Assembly: GCA_031763025.1 (NCBI GenBank)
Contig: JASSKH010000026.1
Coordinates: 124,001 to 188,000 of the forward strand
Reading direction: 5' to 3'
DNA: 64,000 bases
DNA from: Macrocystis pyrifera
Lineage: Eukaryota; Sar; Phaeophyceae; Laminariales; Laminariaceae
In this document: piece after piece, positions 34,246 through 46,421 of the stretch
Layout of the letters: each line of letters begins with the position of its first letter
How positions within the stretch are numbered: the first letter of the stretch is position 1
The notes under the pieces: model-generated
Databases searched by the model: none
Seen by the model: only the letters and a program-made list of their open reading frames with translations
What the model was told of the DNA's origin: nothing
Position numbers and translations under genes: made by a program

Positions 34246-34894
34246 AATTCAGGTTGATTTATTTTATTGTTTTGGTCAGATTGCATGTCCGAATCGAAAA
34301 ATAACTACGTAATTAAAGCAAGTTGCCTCGAAGATTTTTATATTTGAAACGAGGGTCTCATGTCTCATGCGGGTCAATCCGTCAAAAACACAAACAGCAT
34401 GCAAAAACCGGCTTTAAAACAAACATTTGTGTCCTCTTTATCGGGGTCAAACCGCTACTCATTAATACTACTGTTCGCGGACGAATACCACTAAAAATAA
34501 CTGTCGAAAAGGGCTTAAAACTTGCAAACTATATTTATTTCGTCTCCCCGATTTCTTTAATAAAACTCAAAGCACGTCAGCTGTGAATTCAACCCGAATT
34601 CGGTAAATAAACTCCCCTTCAAGTGTTTTCGGCAGTCACTTTTTTTTATTAAAAACTAAAGAAGCACGTCAGCTATGAATTCAACCGGTCGGCAGACCGG
34701 TCGATACTCAACTTTGCAAGCTCTACGTGAACCGTCCGCGCGTTTTCCAATATTTCCCCCGCGATTGACTACTGGCCGGTGACTCCCTTGTGACTATTTA
34801 TTTGTGTTTTTTGAACTTATAACATTGATTCGTTGTAAATTGGCCAATCAGCTGTTCCTGAACCTTTTCGCCTCCCCGAATTCAGAAATAATTA
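34246..34894. repeat. Dispersed repeat; part recurs inverted at 38555
   Basis: The block at about 34660-34795 (CAGCTATGAATTCAACC, CGATACTCAACTTTGCAA, GTGAACCGTC, GCGATTGACTACTGGCC) recurs in inverse orientation at about 38555-38705. CGTCAGCTGTGAATTCAACC-type sequence also occurs at about 34573 and 36572. Confidence 0.65.
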
Positions 34895-34999
34895 TTACGG
34901 GGGTCTATAGTTAACAGGACCTATGGCATACATAAAAACCTATATATTTAGGTATTTTTACTAACAATATTTGGTCCTGTTAACTATGGACCCCCGTAG
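34895..34999 (+). mobile_element. 105-bp MITE, copy 1
   Basis: Inverted ends TTACGGGGGTC(T/C)ATAGTTAACAGGACC, with TA on both sides (34893-34894 and 35000-35001). The interior is AT-rich (ACCTATATATTTAGG, CTAACAATATTTGG). A TA target duplication points to the Tc1/mariner group or a related class. Confidence 0.9.
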
Positions 35000-37192
35000 T
35001 AGTTCCCCTTTGCTGTGTATTCCAGACCCTTTTAGAATTGCAGGGATGGGCGCTGTGTTGCCACCTGCGCGAGCTTCGATTTGAGGCGCGTCCGTGGCGC
35101 TTTGTGGTCCGCATGTTATGCCAGCCTTGGCCAGCCAATTATTTTCTATAAGAAACTAAGAAAGTTCCGATCAGAGCGCGAGAACCCAAGCCAGCAGACA
35201 AAATTGGCGAGAGCCAGCTTGCCGTCCAATATTCCATACTACAGTGTACAAATTTTAAAGCTCAACGCTGCGTCAAAACAAACGAAGCCATCGAACTCTA
35301 AGCCTGCGCGGCCTACGAAAAATAAAACCAAACGTACTCGAGAAGGAGCTCTCGGCATTTTATTTGCAAGTCGCCGGTTTGTGTCTACAATCGTGAGCCT
35401 CTCTGTCTCCTTCACTCGCATGTTGTTCTCTTCCTTGTGAGCGAACGTCGCGGGGGGCGGAAACCGCCCGCGTAGCGAAGCGTCTTGTATTTATGTGCGG
35501 CAACGCAGGATGGGCACGACTGTTTGTGATTTCTAATCCAAAATGTACTTCATTCATCCGTTGTGCGTATCATATTGGGCATTTCTCACCTTGGTTGTGG
35601 AGGCTTTTGCTGCTCAGAGGGCGATCGCGCCAGGCCAGCTGGAGGTAACTGCCTTCGTCAGCAAGAAGGAGAAGCTGGAGGGGTGTTACCCAGAAGGGGG
35701 CGCTTTGGGACTGATTCTACTGATGATGTAGGCCCGCAATGCTCTCCACCGGACGGCCCGGTCGGTACACACACACGAGGTTGTAGTCCAGGAAGAACTT
35801 TCTTTCGGGGTCTTCCCGTGTCCGTGTTATCACTTGCCATCTTGCCATGCTGTCAGTTGCTGGACGTTTTCTTTTGTATGTATCGGAGAGGCTGCGTTGC
35901 TCGCTGCGTTTGCCAAACAAATAATAATAAATCCAGTTATTTCAGGTGCCACCGATTGACCTAAAGAAAAACAAAAGGGAGAATTGCCCAAAAAGCGCTC
36001 CGCACATTCCCGGGGTGAATACTGCTGTGATTTGATATCAGGGGGGGGTGGGGGGGGTCAAACCCTCCTGTGCAGCCAGGCGTGGGTATGGGGCCCCTTT
36101 TTTTTTTTTTTTTTTTTTTTTTTCATCATCACTTTTACTTTCCAGCCCACTCGTAGGAGGTTTTACCCTCGACGATCTTCTGGACAAGCCGTGGTCACAG
36201 GCGTCCCTTCTCCCCCCCGGTACGTGCCTTTAGTTTTTGTCGCGCATACTGGAGCAGTATGGCTACCAGGTGCGAACCAGGTATATTGTCCTGACGATAC
36301 TGCTGTTGTACTATCAATATTAATACTGCTTGTACCAGGTAGTATATACCAGGTATACAGCAGTATCATATTAATAGTAGTGCTTCTATTCTGTACGTAC
36401 TGCCATCACACTGACAAATCAACAACAAGGTAGAATTGTGCTGAGAATTTGCGACAAAAAAGGAGAGACCAGCTCGGCTGTTTCCTATGCGGTTCGATTT
36501 CGAAATTCTGACTTGTGTTTTTCGATCTCAAAAATGATGCCCGTGCTATATTTTACAAATTTTGAAATACGCCAGCTGTGAGTTCGACTGATTAAATTGC
36601 AAAATCCGACCGGATTTTTTTTCTTGCGCCAACATCCGACGGCTTGGGTCATCTAAAATGGCATGCTCTCTAAATTCAAGATGTTATCTACGACAGCAAA
36701 TTATAACAATAGCAGCAGAACGATCGATCAGTTGGATGGTCATACAGCTATATAGGGATGTTGAATCGCTCCCGACGCGCGGTCTGCGAACGGCGCGTCC
36801 CTCCGTGGCCAGACTGCAGTCGGCTGGCACGGACTCGGGCCTAGAGACCAAGAGAAGCGCACTCGGCGCGCACCTCTCCGTGGATACGGACTCGTAGACT
36901 ACACAGCTTATTGCTGTACAGCAGCAGTCAGTCTCATTGTGAACCACAAAATACCAAGACACAGGTTGACTCTAGCGCACTCGCCACGTCTGTTCGCCGC
37001 CGGACCAGAGGCAGTCACAGCCTTGGCTCGGACGCGCGGGTCCTATGCGCAGTGCAGCGCACCCAGCGCGTCTCTTCGCGGCGCCAGACCACAACAAGAG
37101 CAGTTGATCTCGGCGTTTGCTCTAATCTGTGCACGCCCAATAAATCTGAGTTTTCCGCATAGCAAGACTCTTAACGATTTGCCAAGTTCCTA
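35000..37192. other. No gene recognised
   Basis: A 119-codon plus-strand ORF at 35081-35440 (Lys/Ser-rich) has no known motif. A poly-T run lies at about 36099-36123. Palindromic TACCAGGTA and TATTAATA motifs cluster at 36270-36375. Confidence 0.4.
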
Positions 37193-37297
37193 TTACGGGG
37201 GACCATAGTAAATAGGACCAAATATTGTTAGTAAAAATAGTTAAATATATAGGTTTCTATGTATACCATAGGTCCTATTAACTATGGACCCCCGTAA
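37193..37297 (-). mobile_element. 105-bp MITE, copy 2, opposite orientation
   Basis: Same length and sequence family as copy 1 but inverted. The ends are TTACGGGGG and CCCCCGTAA, flanked by TA (37191-37192 and 37298-37299). Inverted, its interior matches copy 1 over almost its whole length. Confidence 0.9.
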
Positions 37298-37918
37298 TAT
37301 CTGAAAATACGATCGGGTCAAAATCTGAATCTAAAAAATCGAACCGCATACGAAGCAGCCTCGAGAAGTGCCGTTTGTGTCCTGGAGGGAACCTGGGGTG
37401 AACCTGGAGGGGATCAGCCAGCTACACCCACCCCACGTCGATTTTCCGCCAGCTGTGCGTAGGCCCTCATGCTGCAACGGCGAAGGGCACACCATCAACA
37501 ACCAGCTGGATATATTAAAAATGCACAGTCAGTCATGTTTGTATACCAGGTATACAGTAGTCTACCCAACGGAGCAACCAGGAGCTGCCCAAGTGCCTCA
37601 TTCGCCCTCTTTGCTGCTGCGTGCGTCTTAATCGACCTTGCCTTCAGGCCCGAATCTACGCGACCCCGAATGATGTATGCATCCATTAGGCCGCGCTGCA
37701 GCAGTGCAGAGCTGCGTGGGCCGCCCTCTCATCCTCTCGGTGCTAATGTTCTTCTCACATGCTCGTGTTGGGTGATGCGTGATGCGGTGCAACTCTTACA
37801 GCAAACAGCAGCAAAAAAATCGTGCCAAACAATAGTCCTCGATCGAGGAGGTCCACCGCGCTACGGGCACTCTCGCCTTTCTTTGTTGGGTCAGCCGGTA
37901 ATATGGGCTGTATACGTG
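37298..37918. other. No gene recognised
   Basis: Only short ORFs in unassigned sequence. Confidence 0.35.
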
Positions 37919-38106
37919 CAGTGGAAGTATACCCCGGCGAGTACCCGTCCCAAACGGGTACTTGGGTAATTCTGAAAGTGAAACCCAAACCCGTCGCGGG
38001 TAACCCGGGTTTTCAGACGAAATAAAACGGGTTCAACGAGTACTCCCGGGTAAACCCGGGTACTCGGACAACCCGTTTTCGTTTACGGTCGTCGAGGGGT
38101 ATTACA
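37919..38106 (+). mobile_element. CGGGT-rich MITE-like element, copy 1
   Basis: Starts CAGTGGAAGTATACCCCGG and is filled with palindromic CGGGTACCCG and AACCCGGGT motifs. The right end is uncertain, near GGGGTATTAC at 38106. The start is similar to hAT-type ends (CAGTGG). A matching copy lies at 40060-40225. Confidence 0.5.
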
Positions 38107-38554
38107 AACGGACGACAGCGCGTGCTACAATTTGATGTCGAAACCACTCGCTAGCCTGCCGGCAGAAAACACGAACATCACCTCCTGCGCTGTCGGATCA
38201 CCCTCTCTCTGCTATTTCACAGGTGTGTGCATAGTGCTTTTCATATATCAAGAAGAAGAAGAGCGGAAGAGGCCAAGAACATTGTATGTACGATAATACT
38301 ATCATAGTGAGATTCACCAACAAACAAACGTAATTGTACGTCAAGACCTGCTGCAAAATTTACAGGGAGCATTTAAAATTTCCAGTGTCTTGGTGTGCCT
38401 ATCACGTGTGAACTGCTGTAAACCGACTTTCGATTGTCTTGTGTACCCCGGCCCTCACGTGCCGACCTCCTGTTTCAGTGCGCGAAATGATACTGGCCGA
38501 AATCAAATGGAAATCGAGCCTGCTGTTGTGAGTATTATCGTCTCGTCGACCCTG
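38107..38554. other. No gene recognised
   Basis: Short ORFs only. Confidence 0.35.
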
Positions 38555-38705
38555 GTAGCATCCAGGGGAGTCACTGGCCAGTAGTCAATCGCGAGGGAAA
38601 TAATGGAAAACGCGCGACGGTTCACGCAGATTGCAAAGTTGAGTATCGACCGATCGGTTGAACTCACAGCTTACATGCTTTCGGTTGAACTCACAGCTTA
38701 CATGC
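38555..38705 (-). repeat. Inverted copy of the 34.66-kb repeat
   Basis: Read on the minus strand it carries GTGAGTTCAACCGATCGG, CGATACTCAACTTTGCAA, GTGAACCGTC, GCGATTGACTACTGGCC and AGTGACTCCCC, in the same order as 34660-34795. Its start has a 27-bp tandem duplication (GGTTGAACTCACAGCTTACA). Confidence 0.75.
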
Positions 38706-40059
38706 TATACCTACCTGGCAAAACCATCAAACAGCAACAACAGAGTATATATTCAAAAATAAAAATAAAACCTACCTATAATATACCATTGTATACCTGA
38801 TACATGAGTTTGTATCCCATCGTTCGTTACACGTGGTTTCGTATGCCATCGTGCGTTGTAAAAGGTTTCATTTTCGTTGTGTATGTTAATCCTGAACCAA
38901 CCATGCAAACGTGCACGCGAAGGACGTTAACGTATCCCACTAGTAGTTGATATTTCGTAGTACATGACTGACACACTATTAATAGTAAGTCAAATCATGA
39001 TCATACAAGCCCGTGGTTTTTACTACGCAAGGGGTGACATGACTAGACGTCTACCACGAACAAGTGCAAAACTCATACATCAACTACTGCTGTACAATGC
39101 CTTGAATGGTAGAAAGCCACAAACCTGTCGCTCTTCTTGAATGTTCAAAAGCGGTGCTGGGTTCTCCAGTATTACGCCTTCAAACATTGGGGGGCGATGT
39201 GGGTTCCAGGTTCTCGACCAGACCGTCGCATGGGTATTGTCCCGCGGAGGTCCCACCATTCGCCGAGGTCGTGGATATCCGTATATCTTATTACCCATAT
39301 TCCTGGACTATTTGTTGTCGTCAGCAGGGATGTCGTCAGCAGTGACATTGTCCCGTGACAAGTAGTCACTGCAGATTGGAACGCAAGGCCCGTGCTTCGC
39401 ACACACACACTCTTCCTCTCCCATCATCATTGATGGTTGTTTCGTGAGATCATCCGTACCGATCCTATACCAAAACCTGGCGTGTCCTACACGCTACACC
39501 CTCTAAGAAAGGGAAGTGCCATAGATGTCGAGTCGAACCTGGGGGTCCTCCCCACACAGTCAGTAGAAATAAAGGCAATCGGTTTGCCTCTTGATGTTCG
39601 AACAGTAGTAGTAGTGGTAGTGGCAGTAGCATGTCGCATGCTGTGCCTACTGCCTGATGTATACGTACTCGTACCTGGTTTTTTTTTGCACAGCTGCACA
39701 ACATGATGAGTACTGTACCGACATTATAGATCAAATGCCGTATTTTGCGAGTAGTAGCGTGTAGCATGTGTATGGTTGCCCACGAAGAAGCACATACCCA
39801 CACCTACTGTATGTATGCCCCTGAACGGAGCACATTCAGGTAGCGAACGACAGATTGACATAATCTGCGCCACAGCTATTAATAGTAGGTGGCGTTCCCA
39901 GGTCTCCATGGCGGGCATCCTCCGTGAAAACCGTACAGAAGGCATGGGTATTCAGCTCTGAAAAATGGATATAGTACCCCTGTGGGACCCTGGGCCCTGG
40001 GGACCTCGTTTTGTGGTTTCTGAAGGTATATTGTGAAGCATACTAAACGGGGGACATGT
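38706..40059. other. No gene recognised
   Basis: Several TATTAATA palindromes (38970, 39878). Overlapping short ORFs on both strands at 39080-39410 are not convincing. Confidence 0.35.
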
Positions 40060-40225
40060 CAAACTTTCGGGTACCCGGGTACTCGAACCCGCCGAGTACC
40101 CGAGTTTTTGTCACCCCCAAAACCCGCGGGTTCCAAGTCAAACCCGAACCCGTCACGGGTTTTGCCCATCCGGGTTGAACCCACCGAGTACCCGGGTTTC
40201 GATCATCCGGGGTACACCTCTACTG
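40060..40225 (-). mobile_element. CGGGT-rich MITE-like element, copy 2
   Basis: Read on the minus strand it starts CAGTAGAGGTGTACCCCGG, matching the start of copy 1 at 15 of 19 positions, and is dense in CGGGTACTCG and ACCCGGGTTT palindromes. The other end is not clear, so it may be truncated. Confidence 0.5.
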
Positions 40226-40596
40226 TATAGGCACACTATGATAGGAGCACTACATATGCGGAGGTCACGATGGGCAGCAGCAGCACACAGCAGTCATGCA
40301 CAGAGTCGCAACGCCAAACCGTCACTCAATCCTCAGTCGCAGACAAAATGCGGGTGGTGACTGCTACTGAAGACCCGATTCGAAACCGCCTTCGCATCAT
40401 TTTGAACACCCTATGTCATCGACAGCGCCTTATTTGTAAGACATGTCTTACGCACCTTAACCACTACCACTGTATCTGATTGGCTAGTTTGGCCCTATTT
40501 CGCCCAAGAAGCCACCTCCACATTTCTTTCGAACATAGTCGGAACACAGCCCCCGCGTGACAAAGCCGTGTGGATGGCCCTTGCGGGCCGTGTATA

Positions 40597-40662
40597 AGGT
40601 CAGGGTTAGCGTTGGGGTTAGCATTAAGGTTAAGGTGAGGGTGAGGGTGAGGGTCGGGTTGG
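40597..40662. repeat. Degenerate telomere-like GGTTAG/GGGTGA tract
   Basis: Reads AGGGTTAGCGTTGGGGTTAG, then GGTTAAGGTGAGGGTGAGGG: imperfect G-rich hexamer repeats reminiscent of TTAGGG. It is too degenerate and short to be a telomere. Confidence 0.6.
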
Positions 40663-40878
40663 GTCCTGTCGGCACTCGTTCACCGACAGTAGATCGCCTT
40701 TGGATGCTTTGTCTTCTGGTCCTCTCGTGTAAGACATGCTTTACAAAAAGGCGCGCCCTGTGTCATCTGTGTGCCCAGGTACTATCAAGACTTGCGCGCG
40801 TGACGAAGTTTGTAGATTTTGAATCGTGCCTTGGTTGCTTGCTCACTTCCACGGAAATCCTACTACTGTAGTAACAGC

Positions 40879-41750
40879 ATGATCTCCATCCTAGTAGATG
40901 GCGACTTTAGCTGCAAAATTATCGCCGCGCAGTTCAAGCACGAGAACGCCAATCACCACCCCGCAACGGATTCTGGAGATAGAATGCCCCGCTTCCTCCG
41001 CGCGGCGACGCTCGGCAGTCCCTCTTCCGTAGAGAAGTTCGTGGCCTTTGCCATGGACGCCACGGTACGGCGGGAGCGAGGTATCCGCGCTTGATGTGGC
41101 CGTTCTCATGGGGCACGGAGAAGCAATAAGAGCCCTCCTAGAGCACGGGCTAGACATGGATGACGCCAGCTCCGACGGGGAGACGGCGTTGTATCTTGCC
41201 GTGTTTCACGACCGATTACACGGAGACCTCGTCGACCTGCTCCTGTCGGCCGGAGCGAACATCGACGCCCGAACGATGGGAGGGTTGACGACCCTCAATT
41301 ACGCGGCCCTGCATCCGGATATGAGGTGCGACAACGTAGTACCCATGCTCCAGCAGCGCCAAGCGGACATGGAATCGATGATCACTTGCTGCCGCTCGCC
41401 CCTCAACTACGCGGCCCAGTTTGGCAACCTCACCGTGACTCGCGCCTTGCTAGCTCCCGGTGCAGACGTCACGCTCCGCTTACGAAACTTCAAGAGGGCG
41501 CCGCTGAACGTCGCGGCCTCATACAACCAGGTCGGGGTGATCAAGGAGCTCGCCCGGCATAGCGTTGACCTGGACACCGCCTTGAAACACGCTGGCTGCA
41601 CCGCCCTGCACGAGGCCGCGTGGGAAAACCATGTGGGTGCCGTTGACACTTGATACCCTCGTCGAGGCCGGGGCAAGCGTCACCTCGCAGACGATCAGCA
41701 ACGAGAGTACCCCGCTCCTCGCCCTCGGGGCGTTTCGCGTTTCATTTTAG
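40879..41750 (+). pseudogene. Ankyrin-repeat protein remnant
   Basis: Three frames recover one ankyrin-repeat protein. Frame 1 (40879-41094) ends at FLRAATLGSPSSVEKFV. Frame 2 (41048-41653) holds about six repeats, with SALDVAVLMGHGEAIRALLE, GETALYLAVFHDRLHGD, LLSAGANIDARTMGGLTTLN, SPLNYAAQFGNLTVTRALL and GCTALHEAAWENHVGAVDT. The frame shifts again near 41646 to TLVEAGASV. Each piece has typical G-x-T-x-L-x-x-A-A and L-L-x-x-G-A-x motifs. Two indels break it. The original protein would have been a modest intracellular binding protein. The repeats resemble large ankyrin families of brown algae, which I know from memory only. Confidence 0.75.
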
Positions 41751-44700
41751 CTCCGTATCCAAAATCGTCTACTGTGTTTCACAAAACTGCGGATTTGTGC
41801 CCGATTACTACGAACAAGCGCCCTCCGTATTAATAGCAGTGATGTCTGCCACCTACTGCAGCCCCCAGCTGTCTGCTGTCCAGAAGTGTAAACGCATACT
41901 GTCAAGGCGCGTATGATAGCGCCCACGTTTATGGCGCGTCTCCGGATGAGTTTTTGATAAGCTCTCGCTGTCCCCAGACGATAATCCTCCCGCAGCCTCC
42001 CGTTCCAACTCAACGAGACCCGGCCAATACGTATACGTTCGTGTTTCAGAAATGTTAATGTACAACTATTAATATTAATAGTTAGTTTTTTAGGGTGTAC
42101 ATGCTGAAGAGCTCCTGCTTCTCCTCTTGCCCGGCGTACGCCGTCGCACCGCACACTATACCCGACAACCATATGTGTTTCGACCTACCCCCCCCCCCAC
42201 TGCAGTTGGTTGCTCTCTCTGGAGGTGGCCACACCAAGAAACAAATCAATCCATTCGACGCTGTTCATCCATACCAGGCATGCAAGAAGGTCCGCCTCAC
42301 AAGCGGCTACTATCAGTAGGATGCAGGTCACCCTCCTTGTGACTCGCGGAACACCTCACGGCGCTTCGCGCTTGATGCAGCAAGCAACATCTGCCTGGTC
42401 GATGAAAACCCGACGTGCTCCGTCCCGGTGTTGTAGGAACGCGATGCGAGGGTCATGGTCATACGACTACGGCCTTGCGTGACACATGACCCTCCCCCTC
42501 CCCCCATCCCCCTATCGTGTTGAGACGCCCCTTTGAGTCACACCACAGCAGTAAGGGAGGGTGTTCTTGGGGCTGCCAATTTAAGACTGACGGGGCTGTT
42601 GTGTGAGCAACTACAGTACGTACCCAAAGCACGTGCAAGCTTATTTGGGTTGTAGTATTGTGTTTGCTGTTTATACAATTAAAAGTGGTGGACCGTTTGC
42701 TGGTGATTGTGCCGCGCATATATTTTTGCGTACTTCGGTAGTTATTTATTTTATTCATCGTGCATACTACTGCACGTATGCCGTCCATCGGGTTGTTCGC
42801 GTGTATGTAGAACTTTCCGCACTTCGGACACTTCGGATAGATCAAATAAATCATTCTCGCTTCATGATCTAGATCCTTTAGGACGCGTAGATTCCTGATC
42901 TGTATGCTCTAATAGCTCATGTTGCCGGGTGGAAGCCGTATAAATATGCTTGGTCTTGTAGCACACATACATGAATTGTACTAAACAGATCCTGCACAAC
43001 TTATCATAACAGCTGGTTAGGATCTAAATGATCTAGATGATATATCTGTAGATGATCTATCTGATCTGTAGATGGTCTGTCTGACGAATGCAACTTTTCT
43101 TATAATACAAAGTCACTTTTTCGGGTGACGGGCGGCGTAGAGCTCCTCGTGTTGCATAGTATCGCGGTGGGACTCAACCACTTGCCCCACAGCCAAGCTG
43201 CCCAGCGAAATGAAATTCACTAGAGTTTAGCTTGGCTTTCAAAGTGCAGCATACAGAACCGACAGAGCATCAAAGGAAGAGAAAAAGAAGATGTTGCTGA
43301 GTGGGGTGTGGTGCAGTGGGCCTCAGCTTGACGCGTAGACAGAACAGGCAGAATATACCAACAAAGCAAAGAAAGACAAGAAAGAGATGTTCCAAGTTGG
43401 GTTGCACTGGAATTCGAATGAGGTTTGAATCGGGGCTGGTCCGATATTAATGTCGTGATCCAAAACGTGAGGTATCCCCCGATTACACATATATTGGTAT
43501 GGCTCAGCCACTTTCCTCACGGCCACGCCTCCCAGCCAAGCGATTCACCCGATCTTAGTTTTATCTTGTGTTCTTGGGCCTTGAGTCGAGGATGATCTAC
43601 AGTATGCATTGTTGTGAACCCCCCTTTTTTTGCCTTTGCCCCACCCGCTTGCAAACAGGTGGCGCCCGAGGCTCGAAACAGGGAATGCTCCGAATCTACT
43701 GCATCTCGGACGTAGCGGCTCTTCACCAAAAATGCGGCGATGATGTGCGGAGGGTGCCCCCCCCCCCCCCGCCCCGCTCAATGCCGTACATGGGTTGGTT
43801 GGTTGTCTGGGCATTGCTAGTAGCGGGTGGACGGGTCCCCTACCCTTCGAGCTCCATGGTATCGTCTCTTGTTGTGAGGGCAGAGACCAGACGAAAATCG
43901 GTCGTCGTGCGCATGTTAGTCTGAATGATGCGTGCGGGAGCGGCATTGGTACTGGACGCGTTCTGCGATAGAGGTAGCACATTTCCGCTAATAAAATGGT
44001 TTCTGAATGACGAGGTTCCTCAACCAGAAATCGTGGGAATTGCCAATCTTGCTTCGAAACATGACGATATTGTACACTCGGGCCATGGGATTTTTCGTCG
44101 GGATGTAATTTGATTTTTGCTGAAGTCAGCGTTCGGATGAGGGATGGAGCTCCTCAAGGTCAAGTGAGGAGCCTCAGACAATTTAGGATGAACCTCTATC
44201 TTAGAACGCCTCACTGTAGGTGCAGCCGTCTTTCGTTCATCGCGTGTGATTGAAGTGAACGGGGTGTCCGCAGACCCTACGAAGTATGAGGGTGTCCAAC
44301 CGAGAACCGAAGGATGTTGATCATGTTGCAGATGTCCGCGGCTGATGACTTGGTTCCCGTTAACGGTGTCGTGCCTGTACCCCTCGTTTGCATGGTGTAT
44401 ATATGTATTATTTCTGGCGGGGTGGTGGTGGTGGTGGTGGTGGGGCTAAGAAATACCATTAGGGTATCTGTAATGCCACTTAGTGGTTTTAGAGACTAAA
44501 CTCAAAACAATGACACTTTGTACATGTTCGTATGTAATTATGTACTGGTACCAGGTGCTGCCTGGGGTACCTGCTATGCTGTGTAATAGGGTCGGCAAAT
44601 TGACGCCCTCGTACTTGTTCATTTGGTCAGCTCAAATGCCTGCCTGCGCCGGATCTAGGCGGGCGTCCAACATGCCTTGTTGAACGAGTACCTGGTACGA

Positions 44701-45352
44701 GCTGGTTCTAGCCAGCGTCTCCAATTTAAATTTGCACCCTGGTTGTCGAGAGTTGGAAACTGAAATTTTGGCAGGGTTTCCGGTACACCATGGAGGTGAA
44801 ACACCAGGTATGCTTCAGGTCAAGACTACCTGTAAACACAACGCCCAATCGCTTTCTTTGGAATATCAAATTTTCACTTTTGGGGTGATATTCTTAGGGC
44901 ATACCAGGGTACCTAATGTTGTTTTTAGGTATTTATGGCAGCATTTTGACCCTCAAGACGTCTGTCTGTCTGTCTCTCCGATGGGAACAGTCCTCCTCTA
45001 TTGTACCACTAATCGTGCCTCATATATACTGACTCCTCCCGCTTGTATCATTGGTGACATGCAGTGGTGCCGGCCCCCCAGTAAGAAACTGGATACTGAC
45101 CCAGGCTAGGTTGGTCGATTTCTTATTTAAGAAAGGTTGTGTCCCACACGAATTTCAGTATAACTGCCCCAGATTTTCTTATTTTCCCGGAAGTGTCTTG
45201 GCTGGGTTTCTTGTTGGGCTCTTGATTTTTCGAGGTGTGATATAGGCCAGGTGGATCTCTCTCAATGCATCTCGATTGCTGGCGAGTGCGTGCTGTATCT
45301 TTCGTACCCTGTACGATGATATGGCATTGCGTTGTCTGCTCTCCTTTTGCTT
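41751..45352. other. No gene recognised; short repeats
   Basis: A GATCTA(G/T)-rich run lies at about 43020-43085, a GGT-rich tract at 44422-44444 and C/G homopolymers at 42190 and 43757. Small ORFs on both strands (43545-43982 and 44732-45109) show no known motif. Confidence 0.4.
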
Positions 45353-45447
45353 TCTCACAATGTGCTGAGCGATTACCCAATCTGGTATTGTTCGGAACGA
45401 TTGCTGGCGGGGAGAACCCGAGACCTGGCGGACAGTTTAGGACTTGA
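45353..45447 (+). pseudogene. Short LINE fragment
   Basis: Reads ERLPNLVLFGTIAGGENPRP in one frame. This resembles the C-terminal region of LINE ORF2 families related to the 21-kb relic. It is an isolated fragment of about 30 codons. Confidence 0.45.
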
Positions 45448-46111
45448 TATAGATGCATAGTCGAAGACGTTAGAGGGTTCCGAGCCATCGAAGGGTCAAC
45501 GGAACACTCCCCCTTGGTGTTTGGAGTTGAGACCGCGCTGCGGTCCACTGCAGACAAAAAAAAACAGGGAAGTGATAGCGGGGGGTCCTTGAAGCGGCCG
45601 AACGGTTCATGGTGCGGTGGCACGAGAATGAGGCACACCTGAGCAGGCAGCGCCGCGCATCCGCCCTTGCCCAAGGGAATGGGGGGAGTGGGGGCAACAG
45701 GAGGATTAGAAAGAAACCCGACCAAGGGAATGCGGGAGGGGGGGCAACAAGAGGAGTGGAAGGGAAACCGTGGTGAACGAAAGTAGGAAGAAGATGGCAG
45801 ACAGATTAGCAAGGCACCAGGCCGACTAATAGCAAGTCAACATGTTATATATACTACTCGTGCCGCCACCTGGTGCAGCTAGTTCGAACGTGGTCTTCCT
45901 TTGCCTTCTTTTCCTTTTGGCGCTTAATCCTCTGTGATTTTCATTTTATCACTTTATCTTTCGTTTTTTTTTGTCCTTATGAAAGGAGCCATGTGGTGTG
46001 GGTGGATGACGAGCCTGCTTTGCTTGTTTCTTATTGTCTGACGCATCCTCTCCGGGGGTGGGGCATAGTTGACGAACGCAGGACGGAGACAACAGACTGG
46101 TTCGCAAGGTA
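45448..46111. repeat. Older dispersed repeat at the left flank of the Ty3 element
   Basis: Blocks at 45775-45860 and 46060-46111 match sequence around 5337-5400 and the right flank at 51050-51130. The CAAGGTA at 46105-46111 joins to the CCAGACCGACTAG at 51054 if the Ty3 element is taken out, matching the 5.4-kb copy. I cannot assign the repeat to a class. Confidence 0.55.
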
Positions 46112-46343
46112 TATGGCCTCTGCCAGATGATATCAGCAAGAGGGCTTCCAGCGAGGGACTCCACCAGTCTCGCTGGCCTCGCACTCAGTAAGTCTTGTTC
46201 TTAGAGCTTGTATTATCACGGAGTGATCCTCATCGGACCACGAGCCAGGTGGCTAGGGGACATCACACAGGATCCCCGGCCACTGCTCCACTCACACATG
46301 CGATTACACTGAAACCTCCACGGCTTGGTATCTTTTGGCTACA
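46112..46343 (-). repeat. 3' LTR of the Ty3 element
   Basis: 232-bp direct repeat identical by eye to the other LTR. On the minus strand it starts TGTAGCC and ends GGCCATA. A GGGGGTG polypurine-like tract precedes it at about 46345-46350, in the position expected for the plus-strand primer. Confidence 0.95.
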
Positions 46344-46421
46344 GCACCCCCAAAGCGAGTTCACTCGACACGAACGAGCTTGACAAAACCAAAAAACCAA
46401 GACGAAATCGCATGCGGCAAA

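Noticed and set aside
40597..40662. Telomere
   Set aside because: The G-rich hexamers are degenerate and only about 65 bp long within single-copy-like sequence.
45123..45812. 229-codon minus-strand ORF
   Set aside because: It crosses a LINE fragment in antisense and a dispersed repeat, with Pro/Ser-rich sequence of no known family.
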